DNA from: Bacteroidota bacterium
Lineage (GTDB): Bacteria > Bacteroidota > Bacteroidia > Bacteroidales > VadinHA17
Direction: 5' to 3'
DNA: 5,498 bases
NCBI GenBank assembly: GCA_030628785.1
Contig: DAOVQI010000244.1
Span: 1 to 5,498 of the forward strand
Shown: piece after piece, positions 1-5,498 of the stretch
Numbering within the stretch: position 1 is the first letter of the stretch
Layout: the number at the start of each line of letters is the position of its first letter
Notes under the pieces: generated by a model
Databases searched by the model: none
Told to the model about the DNA's origin: nothing
What the model saw: the letters and a program-made list of their open reading frames with translations, nothing else
Position numbers and translations under genes: made by a program

Positions 1-1244
1 CCGAGGCAAACAAATTGGGAGCAGACTATATCATAATTCACATGAATACCTATGGAGGAACACTTGACGCTGCCGACTCCATCAGGACAAGAATATTAAA
101 TAGTCAAATCCCTGTTTTTGTTTTTATTGACAATAACGCTGCCTCTGCAGGAGCATTAATCTCAATTGCCTGCGACAGCATTTACATGAGAAAAGGCGCA
201 AGTATTGGTGCTGCAACGGTAGTCGATGCTAAAGGAGAAGTTGTTCCTGATAAATACCAATCGTTTATGCGGTCAACCATGCGTGCCACTGCCGAAGCAC
301 ACGGGAAGGATACCATAATAAAGGGAACAGATACCCTGCTGGTCTGGCATCGTGATCCGCAAATTGCCGAAGCTATGGTAGATCCCAAAATCTATATAAA
401 AGACATTATAGATACCGGCCAGGTTTTAACATTCACAACGAATGAAGCGATTAAATACGGATTTTGTGAAGGAGAGGCAGAATCGATTAAAGAAGTTTTG
501 AAAATCGCCGGAATTAAGGATTACGAAATAAAAGAATTTGTTTTGACCCCTCTGGAGGCGATCATTCAATTCCTGGTTAATCCATTCGTGCATGGAATAT
601 TGATAATGGTCATTCTCGGTGGCATATATTTCGAACTGCAAACTCCTGGTATTGGATTTCCCCTGGGAGCAGCGCTTTTGGCTGCCATACTGTATTTTGC
701 TCCCCTGTACCTCGAAGGACTGGCAGAAAATTGGGAACTTGTACTGTTTGTCGTGGGTTTAATCCTGATTGGAGTTGAGATATTTGCCATACCCGGTTTT
801 GGTGTTGCCGGAGTAGCCGGGATTCTCCTGATGATAGCAGGCTTAACCCTCAGCATGATAGATAATATTGTCTTTAAGTTTGACAGTATGGCTGGGTTTA
901 CCGCTTTAATAAAAGCTCTTTTTATCGTGGTTGTTTCTGCTCTCCTGTCATTCATATTCTCATTATATATCAGCAAGAAACTTTTTGAGACCAGGAGTTT
1001 TCGATTGGCTCTTCATACCGTGCAGGAGACGGATAAGGGTTTTGTTGGTGTAGATAGTATCATCCAGAAAAAAATGATAGGAAAGACAGGAGTAGCTACA
1101 ACCATTCTCAGGCCCTCAGGTAAGGTTGAGATCGATGGCGAAATATTTGATGCAGTTTCTGAAACAGGATATATTGAAAAAGGAGAAAAAATAAAGGTGC
1201 TACGGGATTTGGCAGGTCAAATTTATGTACTAAAAAATAAATAG
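1..1244 (+). CDS. NfeD-family membrane serine protease, long form (5' truncated)
   Basis: This is the C-terminal majority of a long-form NfeD protein. The frame is open to the window edge (first full codon at 3), so the TTG at 15 is not the real start; the signal peptide and first part of the protease domain are missing. Numbering from the TTG codon, residues 1-165 form a ClpP/SppA-like domain with the NTYGG oxyanion-type loop (11-15), the nucleophile region AASAGA with Ser44, and Lys80, which aligns by eye with the dyad lysine of the Pyrococcus PH1510 family. About five hydrophobic segments follow (roughly 191-209, 214-232, 240-258, 263-282, 298-319). A soluble OB-fold NfeD domain covers about 353-407 (MIGKTG, LRPSGKVEIDG). 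The family cleaves hydrophobic stretches of membrane proteins such as stomatins and takes part in membrane quality control. Compared with the archaeal form, residues about 98-113 look like an insertion. Assignment to the family is firm; the substrate is unknown. Confidence 0.93.
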   Translation, partial: EANKLGADYIIIHMNTYGGTLDAADSIRTRILNSQIPVFVFIDNNAASAGALISIACDSIYMRKGASIGAATVVDAKGEVVPDKYQSFMRSTMRATAEAHGKDTIIKGTDTLLVWHRDPQIAEAMVDPKIYIKDIIDTGQVLTFTTNEAIKYGFCEGEAESIKEVLKIAGIKDYEIKEFVLTPLEAIIQFLVNPFVHGILIMVILGGIYFELQTPGIGFPLGAALLAAILYFAPLYLEGLAENWELVLFVVGLILIGVEIFAIPGFGVAGVAGILLMIAGLTLSMIDNIVFKFDSMAGFTALIKALFIVVVSALLSFIFSLYISKKLFETRSFRLALHTVQETDKGFVGVDSIIQKKMIGKTGVATTILRPSGKVEIDGEIFDAVSETGYIEKGEKIKVLRDLAGQIYVLKNK

Positions 1245-1336
1245 AAGTTCACAAGGATAATGTTAAAGCCATGCATCTCTTTAAAAAATTGGGCTTTAAA
1301 TACCTGGGGGATTATGATGTTTTCATTATCCGTTAG
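1241..1336 (+). pseudogene. C-terminal remnant of a GNAT-type acetyltransferase
   Basis: A 31-codon open stretch in another frame than nfeD begins after an in-frame TAA at 1238 and ends at TAG 1334-1336. It reads IEVHKDNVKAMHLFKKLGF and then KYLGDYDVFIIR. This fits the end of GNAT N-acetyltransferases: a strand with V..dN, the A..LY.KLGF helix with its acetyl-CoA-contacting end, and a last strand. The N-terminal two thirds, including the Q/R-x-x-G-x-G/A loop, are absent, so it cannot be a working enzyme. The recognisable homology starts right at the nfeD stop codon, which suggests a deletion or recombination junction there. The match is short and made by eye; chance similarity is possible but the pattern is characteristic. 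Confidence 0.6.
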
Positions 1337-1354
1337 GAATTATTTTTAGCGAAA

Positions 1355-1407
1355 GTAGCTCCGAATTGCATTCGGAGTGAAGACATCCGATTGAAAATCG
1401 GATCTAC
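1355..1407. repeat. REP-like double-hairpin palindromic element
   Basis: Two hairpins of identical size sit side by side. The first (1359-1377) pairs CTCCGAAT with ATTCGGAG around a TGC loop. The second (1385-1403) pairs ATCCGATT with AATCGGAT around a GAA loop. Both stems are a perfect 8 bp and share the CCGA/TCGG core. A 7-nt spacer separates them. GTAG (1355-1358) directly before the first and CTAC (1404-1407) directly after the second can close a 4-bp outer stem, so the whole element can fold as a three-way junction. This resembles dispersed REP/BIME elements moved by REP-associated tyrosine transposases. The structure is seen directly; genome-wide repetition is an inference. There is no T-run, so it is not a standard intrinsic terminator. 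Confidence 0.65.
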
Positions 1408-1408
1408 A

Positions 1409-2317
1409 ATGGAAGATCTAATATACAACGTTGAGCAAAAATGGCTAAAAACCCTCTTTAAGGTTTGTCGTGATACATTCAGTGATTCTTTTCTTCCATC
1501 CCATGATGAAACCCACCATTACCGGGTATGGCTAATTGCCAGGGAACTTATTAGTGAGCTGGGTACACAGGATATTCATTTTTCCGAAACAGACATCGAA
1601 AAGATCCTCATTGCTGTTTTTTTCCACGATGTTGGAATGGCTAAAAACCTGGATAAAGAACATGGAAAGATCAGCAGGGATATTTGTGAAAACTTCTTTA
1701 AAATAAATCCGGAAAAAAAAATCAGAGGCCTTAATGAAGTTTATGAAGCTATTGAAAAACATGACGATAAAGAATATAAGAACAACATCCATCTTCACAA
1801 GGATCCGAAAAACCTGTTTTCCATCCTTAGTGTAAGTGATGACCTTGACGCTTTCGGGATCATTGGAATATACCGTTATGCCGAAATTTTTCTTATGCGA
1901 AATATCAACATAAACGAACTGCCGGACAGGGTTTTGGATAATATAACCCATCGTTATCACTTCTTTCAAAAAAATTATGGTTCTTTAACATCTTTTTCTG
2001 AAAAACAAGAAGCACGTTATCTGACCATAAAAACCTTTTATGAAACATTACAAAAGCAACTAACTGATAAAGCCAATTCCTCATCAATACGATATGGTCC
2101 TTTAGGAGTAATTAATTTCATAATTCAATTCGTGCTGGAGAGAAAATCATCTCCGGAGGTGATTTCTAAACATTTTATTAAAAATGCTGAAGATTTATTT
2201 GTAAAAGAGTTTTTTAAACAATTTAATCTGGAAATACTGTCAACTCATCCCCGGAACAATAGTCTCTTGCAGTGTTATTTCACAAAAAAATCGAGCAGTA
2301 ATTCATCTTCGATGTAG
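1409..2317 (+). CDS. HD-domain phosphohydrolase-like protein
   Basis: A 302-residue protein with an N-terminal HD metal-dependent phosphohydrolase fold. Visible ligands in order are His36 in SHDETHHYRV, the His73-Asp74 pair in FFHDVGMA, His118 in EKHDD, and Asp144/Asp145 in SVSDDLDAFGIIGIYR. The D-D-L-D-A-x-G-x-x-G-I-x-R signature resembles the YedJ-type HD proteins; the last third (about 205-302) has no motif I recognise. Such enzymes hydrolyse phosphate esters, often nucleotides, but the substrate cannot be told from sequence. I chose the ATG at 1409. An in-frame TTG at 1391 would also work on paper, but it lies inside the second hairpin of the palindromic element. No Shine-Dalgarno sequence is visible. 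The C-terminus ends in a Ser-rich tail (KKSSSNSSSM) encoded entirely within the overlap with the convergent FAH gene. Confidence 0.85.
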   Translation: MEDLIYNVEQKWLKTLFKVCRDTFSDSFLPSHDETHHYRVWLIARELISELGTQDIHFSETDIEKILIAVFFHDVGMAKNLDKEHGKISRDICENFFKINPEKKIRGLNEVYEAIEKHDDKEYKNNIHLHKDPKNLFSILSVSDDLDAFGIIGIYRYAEIFLMRNININELPDRVLDNITHRYHFFQKNYGSLTSFSEKQEARYLTIKTFYETLQKQLTDKANSSSIRYGPLGVINFIIQFVLERKSSPEVISKHFIKNAEDLFVKEFFKQFNLEILSTHPRNNSLLQCYFTKKSSSNSSSM

Positions 2318-2886
2318 GCTTTCAGGTGGTCATTTTTATATACAGGTCCTACTCCTGCCGGAGTACCTGTAAATATAAGGTCTCCTGTTTTGAGGGTGAA
2401 GAATTTTGAAACATAAGCAATAATCTCACCAGGTGAAAAGATCATATCCTTTGTATTTCCTTGCTGAACAGCTTTACCGTTTATTTCAAGCCGGAAGCTG
2501 ATATTATTAACATCCCTGAATTTACTTACACTAACAAACTTCCCGAGGGGAGCTGATCCATCAAAAGCTTTGGAAATTTCCCACGGCAAACCTTTATTCA
2601 TGCAATTCCGTTGAAGGTCCCGGGCAGTAAAATCGATTCCAATCCCTATTTCATTAAAATAACGGTAGGCAAACTTTGAGGCAATATTTTTCCCCAAACG
2701 GTTGATCTTCAAAACAATTTCTACTTCATGGTGGATCTCTTCCGAAAACAGAGGAAGGAAAAAGGGTTTATTCTTTTTTATTATGGAAGAATCCGGTTTC
2801 AGGAAAACGACTGGTGTATCAGGAACAGGATTGTTTAGTTCTTTAGCATGGTCGATATAATTCCTGCCGATCGCAATAATTTTCAT
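2275..2886 (-). CDS. Fumarylacetoacetate hydrolase (FAH) family protein
   Basis: A complete 203-residue single-domain FAH-fold protein, about the size of small members such as E. coli YcgM and human FAHD1. It begins with the usual KIIAIGRNYIDHAKEL. Metal ligands are Glu54 and Glu56 (HHEVEI) and Asp85 (GIDFTARDLQ). SKAFDGSAPLG (105-115) carries the conserved lysine, and GDLIFTGTPAGVG (168-180) is the family's closing signature. Members hydrolyse, isomerise or decarboxylate 2-oxo acids such as acylpyruvates, oxaloacetate or homoprotocatechuate-pathway intermediates; which one cannot be decided here. The start is 16 nt after the exonuclease stop, preceded by a purine-rich AGAGAAAAG, so it is probably the last gene of the dnaN operon. 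Its 3' end overlaps the convergent HD gene by 43 nt. Confidence 0.9.
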   Translation of the reverse strand: MKIIAIGRNYIDHAKELNNPVPDTPVVFLKPDSSIIKKNKPFFLPLFSEEIHHEVEIVLKINRLGKNIASKFAYRYFNEIGIGIDFTARDLQRNCMNKGLPWEISKAFDGSAPLGKFVSVSKFRDVNNISFRLEINGKAVQQGNTKDMIFSPGEIIAYVSKFFTLKTGDLIFTGTPAGVGPVYKNDHLKAYIEDELLLDFFVK

Positions 2887-2902
2887 TGCTTTTCTCTCAC
2901 AA

Positions 2903-3670
2903 TTATTTCTTCAGGGCTCTTAGCTTTATTTCCGTCAGAGCCTTTTTTGTATAGAGCGGAAAATCCCCATTCATTATCCAGTTGTAGTAGCTTGGTTCTT
3001 CTTTCAATATTTGTTCAACCGGTATACCTTTATGCTTGCCAAAATTAAAAACCTCTACCCCATCATCATTATATACAATACGACCTGCAAAATCCACATT
3101 CCGGGTTTGTGTCGTGAATTTCGAAAGAGCCTCAACATCATTTTCGAGTATAGAATATTGATCCAATTGGGCTTTCAGAATTTCATAAGTGGCGTGGGCA
3201 TCTGCCTCGGCCCTATGGGCATCCTTCAGGTCCTTATTGCAATAAAACTTATAGGCTGCACTTAAAGTCCTTTGTTCCATTTTATGGAAAATAGTTTGTA
3301 CATCAATGCATTTTCGTTTCTTAAAATCAAAATCGATATTGGCTCTCTGAAACTCCTCAGCCAATATGGGAATATCGAACTTATTAATGTTATAACCTGC
3401 CAGGTCACATCCTTCAAGAAAATATACCAGGTTTTTACCAATTTCGGCAAAGGTTGGTTCATGTTCCACATCTTCATCCGTAATACCATGAATGGCAACA
3501 GCCTTGGGGTCGATTGGGATGGTTGGATTCACCAGTAAGGTTAAATGATCTTCATTTCCCCCCGGATCGATTTTAAGAATCGAAACTTCAACAATTCTAT
3601 CTCTGGCTATATTAATACCAGTAGTTTCAAGATCAAAAAAAGCGATGGGATTTTTCAAATTAAGCTCCAT
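2903..3670 (-). CDS. DEDDh 3'-5' exonuclease (DnaQ/epsilon-like) with ExoX-like C-terminal domain
   Basis: A 255-residue exonuclease of the DnaQ superfamily. Exo I is FFDLETTGI with Asp13 and Glu15, Exo II is AGYNINKFDIPIL with Asp99, and Exo III is AHRAEADAHATYEIL with His152 and Asp157, giving a complete DEDDh set for two-metal 3'-5' hydrolysis. Residues about 196-250 form a small second domain (VFNFGKHKGIPVEQIL, then a Y-x-x-W pattern) like the C-terminal domain of ExoX-type proteins. It is annotated in many Bacteroidota as a DNA polymerase III epsilon subunit, but whether it is the replicative proofreader or a repair exonuclease is not decided by sequence. It lies 104 bp downstream of dnaN on the same strand and 16 nt before the FAH gene, which supports co-transcription. 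No Shine-Dalgarno sequence precedes the ATG. Confidence 0.9.
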   Translation of the reverse strand: MELNLKNPIAFFDLETTGINIARDRIVEVSILKIDPGGNEDHLTLLVNPTIPIDPKAVAIHGITDEDVEHEPTFAEIGKNLVYFLEGCDLAGYNINKFDIPILAEEFQRANIDFDFKKRKCIDVQTIFHKMEQRTLSAAYKFYCNKDLKDAHRAEADAHATYEILKAQLDQYSILENDVEALSKFTTQTRNVDFAGRIVYNDDGVEVFNFGKHKGIPVEQILKEEPSYYNWIMNGDFPLYTKKALTEIKLRALKK

Positions 3671-3774
3671 ACTGTAATAAACTTATTTAGTGATACTTAT
3701 AATATAACAATAAAATTTAGAGATTTGCCGGATAACCGTAAAAAAACTCTTTTAAGGATTCTTTACATTGTGTT

Positions 3775-4905
3775 TTATGTACTAATCATCATAGGCATTA
3801 AGAGCATCAGAACATCTTCCTCTTCTTTCTCTGGTGCTGAGGGCAATATTAAACCAGCACGGGTAGGATCGGATAGTTCCATTACGATGTCCTTGGTAGA
3901 GAGATTGGATAAAATTTCCATTAAAAAGGTCGATTTAAAACCTATCTCCATATCTTCTCCTTCGTATTGACAATTTAGTCTTTCGTAAGCTGAAATGGAA
4001 AAGTCAATGTCCTGGGCCGAAACAGTAAGCTGGTTTCCGGTTAATTGCAATTTTACAAGATTGCTTGCCTGGTTCGAAAAAACAGATACACGTTTTAATG
4101 TATTTAAAAATTCGATACGGTCAATCGTAAATTTATTCGGATTATTTGTAGGAATGACCGAGTTATAACTTGGGTAATTCCCTTCCACCAGACGACAAAC
4201 CATTTTGTACTCGGAGAGAACAAAAAAGGCATTCTTTTCATCAAATTCAACAACCACTTCGTTCTCTTCCCTGGGTAAAATATTTTTCAGCAGAGAAGCC
4301 GGCTTTCTGGGTAAAATAAATAACGAATCAGCATCTGCTTTTACGTCCGTTCTTTGGTAACGAACAAGTTTATGAGCATCGGAAGCAACATAAGTCATCT
4401 TTTCAGTCGCTAGCTCAATTAATATTCCGTTCATAACCGGCCTTAATTCATCATCAGCAGTAGCAAAAAGGGTCTTGGTAATGCCTGAAAGCAATACCTC
4501 TGATTGCACTTTAAAAGCAAACTTTTTATCGTCCTTTATGGTTGGTAGCTGGGGGAAATCACTGCCTTTTTGTCCAACGATACTGAATTTTCCATTTTCA
4601 GAATTTATAACAACACCAAAAGTATCAAGGTTAATCTCAAAAGTTAAGGGTTGTTCTGGAAATTCTTTTAACGTTTCGGTCAGCAAACGAGCTGGAATAG
4701 CAATGCTGCCATTATCGGTTGCATTCTCGAGTGTAATTTTGGTAATTAGTGTAGATTCAAGATCGGAAGCCGTAATCTCTAATTGATTGCCATCCAACTG
4801 AAACAAAAAATTGTCCAATATAGGCAAAGTGTTTTTTGTGCTGATTACTCTGCTAATTGCTTGTAAATGAGCTAAAAGTTCAATGCTTGATATGACAAAT
4901 TTCAT
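3775..4905 (-). CDS. dnaN: DNA polymerase III beta subunit (sliding clamp)
   Basis: A full-length 376-residue beta clamp, within the usual bacterial range. It opens with MKFVISSIELLAHLQAISRV and KNTLPILDNF, the family's typical first strand, helix and conserved TLPIL loop. Three repeats of the clamp fold can be placed at about 1-120, 128-247 and 250-376. EGNYPSYNSVIP marks the middle-domain end that lines the protein-binding cleft, and the protein ends in the characteristic LMPM motif followed by three extra residues. The homodimer encircles DNA and tethers the polymerase and many repair proteins. The leader is A/T-only just before the ATG with no Shine-Dalgarno sequence. It is the first gene of the minus-strand cluster with the exonuclease and FAH gene. 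Confidence 0.97.
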   Translation of the reverse strand: MKFVISSIELLAHLQAISRVISTKNTLPILDNFLFQLDGNQLEITASDLESTLITKITLENATDNGSIAIPARLLTETLKEFPEQPLTFEINLDTFGVVINSENGKFSIVGQKGSDFPQLPTIKDDKKFAFKVQSEVLLSGITKTLFATADDELRPVMNGILIELATEKMTYVASDAHKLVRYQRTDVKADADSLFILPRKPASLLKNILPREENEVVVEFDEKNAFFVLSEYKMVCRLVEGNYPSYNSVIPTNNPNKFTIDRIEFLNTLKRVSVFSNQASNLVKLQLTGNQLTVSAQDIDFSISAYERLNCQYEGEDMEIGFKSTFLMEILSNLSTKDIVMELSDPTRAGLILPSAPEKEEEDVLMLLMPMMIST

Positions 4906-5013
4906 TGGTTATTATTTTTTAAAATTACATCATTTATGTACTAAGTATCGGAATTTAAAAATTATTCGTTGACTTATAATAAGTTATATCATTCTTATAA
5001 ATATTTTGTATTA

Positions 5014-5041
5014 AAGGCTAAGGCTGAGGCTAAGGCTAAGG
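5014..5041 (+). repeat. Hexamer repeat cluster (CTAAGG)n, left arm
   Basis: AAGG is followed by four hexamers in the order CTAAGG, CTGAGG, CTAAGG, CTAAGG. A 20-base stretch of it (5016-5035) is a perfect inverted copy of 5293-5312, so the two clusters can act as arms of one structure. A further 8-base inverted match to the CTGAGG unit region, TCAGCCTT, lies at 5066-5073. Confidence 0.85.
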
Positions 5042-5113
5042 TTTTTAATTGCACATATTAACCTTTCAGCCTTCATTTAGACATATTTTTTTTACATTTA
5101 TATATATGATATC

Positions 5114-5251
5114 CTAAAAGGGGGTATAGCATTTCAATATTTTATCTACATTTTCTTTTACCACATCCCTTACTTTCCTGTATACCATAATAAATAGGCC
5201 CCCCAATACAAAAGGAATATCTCCCGTAATGTTATTTTGCCTGTATGTCAT
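5114..5251 (-). CDS. Small hypothetical protein with one hydrophobic segment
   Basis: ATG at 5251-5249 to TAG at 5116-5114 gives 45 residues. I do not recognise it. It starts MTYRQNNITGDIP, then has a hydrophobic run FVLGGLFIMVY (about residues 14-24), then a basic amphipathic helix-like stretch RKVRDVVKENVDKILK (25-40). This could be a single-pass membrane peptide with a cytoplasmic tail, or the fragment of a larger protein, since the frame stays open for eight codons upstream of the ATG. There is no Shine-Dalgarno sequence. It sits between the two inverted hexamer clusters. It may equally be a chance ORF in AT-rich sequence, although its residue composition looks more protein-like than that. 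Confidence 0.3.
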   Translation of the reverse strand: MTYRQNNITGDIPFVLGGLFIMVYRKVRDVVKENVDKILKCYTPF

Positions 5252-5292
5252 TTCAAATAATAATTTCTTAAAAACTTAAAACCTTTTATCTT

Positions 5293-5318
5293 CCTTAGCC
5301 TCAGCCTTAGCCTTAGCC
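5293..5318 (-). repeat. Hexamer repeat cluster (CTAAGG)n, right arm, inverted
   Basis: On the plus strand it reads CCTTAG, CCTCAG, CCTTAG, CCTTAG, CC. Read on the minus strand it has the same units as the left arm, including a single CTGAGG variant, but the variant is displaced by one unit relative to the outer edge. Perfect inverted pairing to 5016-5035 covers 20 bp. The interior between the arms is about 250 bp. Confidence 0.85.
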
Positions 5319-5390
5319 TATGCGAATAACCAAAATTATTATAATATTAATCAAATATTGCTTTTTTAATTACTTCGCGAAGCTATGTTC

Positions 5391-5498
5391 TTATTTCTTT
5401 TTTCTTTCAACAATAAACTTATTTGACAACTTTTTCTTGTTTCGGGTTTTATATCCTTTTGCAGGGATCCCCTTTCTTGACCTTGGTAATCCTCCTGA
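5391..5498 (-). CDS. rplB: 50S ribosomal protein L2, C-terminal 35 codons (5' truncated by window edge)
   Basis: The minus strand is open from the window edge to TAA at 5393-5391. It reads SGGLPRSRKGIPAKGYKTRN followed by KKKLSNKFIVERKKK. This is the very basic C-terminal tail of ribosomal protein L2: the K-G-x-K-T-R stretch and the final NKFIVERKKK correspond to KFIVRRR of E. coli L2, in the form typical for Bacteroidota. L2 contacts 23S rRNA near the peptidyl transferase centre and the inter-subunit bridge. The main body of the gene lies beyond the window. It should be followed by rpsS in the S10 operon, but is not. Confidence 0.85.
   Translation of the reverse strand, partial: SGGLPRSRKGIPAKGYKTRNKKKLSNKFIVERKKK

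Larger units (their letters stand above)
4906..5390. other. AT-rich intergenic region between rplB and dnaN
   Basis: These 485 bp separate the rplB stop from the dnaN start. They hold two inverted clusters of CTAAGG-type hexamers, a possible 45-codon minus-strand ORF between them, and otherwise very AT-rich sequence that should contain the dnaN promoter. A 13-bp palindrome, ACTTAT-A-ATAAGT at 4972-4984, lies about 70 bp upstream of the dnaN start and is a possible operator, but nothing supports a specific regulator. A perfect CTTCGCGAAG palindrome lies at 5373-5382, just past the rplB stop. No tRNA, rRNA or known riboswitch pattern was recognised. No trace of rpsS is visible. Confidence 0.6.

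Noticed and set aside
15..17. TTG as the real start of nfeD.
   Set aside because: The frame is open to the window edge, and the protease domain would be cut in its middle; the gene starts upstream.
1391..1408. TTG start for the HD gene six codons upstream of the ATG.
   Set aside because: The TTG lies within the second hairpin of the palindromic element, and the extra residues are repeat-derived; the ATG at 1409 is a better start.
3671..3774. Possible terminator or promoter in the 104-bp gap between dnaN and the exonuclease gene.
   Set aside because: Only a weak A/T stem before a T-run and no matching promoter pair were seen, so neither can be supported.
3545..3970. Plus-strand ORF antisense to the dnaN 3' end and the exonuclease 5' end.
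   Set aside because: It is a shadow of two well-supported genes and has no recognisable domain.
5015..5080. Minus-strand mini-ORF of about 21 codons running through the left hexamer cluster and encoding a (Leu-Ser)n tail.
   Set aside because: The pattern is just the translation of the hexamer repeat; nothing else supports a gene.
5331..5338. Bacteroidota-type -7 box TAATTTTG on the minus strand (fits TAnnTTTG).
   Set aside because: The only nearby TTTG is 13 nt upstream, too close for the -33 element, and the site is over 400 bp from dnaN; in such AT-rich sequence chance matches are expected.
5373..5382. CTTCGCGAAG palindrome as the rplB terminator.
   Set aside because: It has no loop and no T-run follows on the minus strand, so it does not look like an intrinsic terminator.

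Overview
The window looks like a piece of an AT-rich Bacteroidota chromosome, probably near the Bacteroidales/Marinilabiliales. The evidence is a long-form NfeD protease with the family-typical C-terminus, an L2 C-terminal tail of the Bacteroidota type, dnaN followed by a DEDDh exonuclease, and A/T-rich leaders without Shine-Dalgarno sequences before dnaN and its exonuclease. The lineage is inferred from remembered family patterns, not from a search.

Left part (1-1408), plus strand: the 3' end of a long-form nfeD gene (membrane serine protease, 5' end outside the window). Directly behind it is a 31-codon remnant that reads like the C-terminus of a GNAT acetyltransferase, then a compact 53-nt palindromic element with two 8-bp hairpins closed by GTAG/CTAC. 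This stretch looks like a rearrangement scar. The flotillin/slipin-type partner often found behind nfeD is absent from that position.

Middle (1409-2317), plus strand: an HD-domain phosphohydrolase-like protein of 302 residues, whose start lies one base after the palindromic element. Its 3' end overlaps the convergent FAH-family gene by 43 nt.

Middle to right (2275-4905), minus strand: a likely operon in the order dnaN (sliding clamp), DEDDh 3'-5' exonuclease with an ExoX-like C-terminal domain, FAH-family hydrolase/isomerase. The first two plausibly work together in replication or repair; the FAH enzyme is metabolic and may simply ride along.

Right end (4906-5498): a gene-poor, very AT-rich 485-bp stretch. 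It carries two inverted clusters of a CTAAGG/CTGAGG hexamer, and between them a 45-codon ORF with one hydrophobic segment. The window ends in the last 35 codons of rplB (L2) on the minus strand. rpsS, which almost universally follows rplB, is not there.

No complete new defence or mobile system is visible. The least explained structures are the hexamer-bounded mini-element, the break after rplB, and the scar between nfeD and the HD gene.
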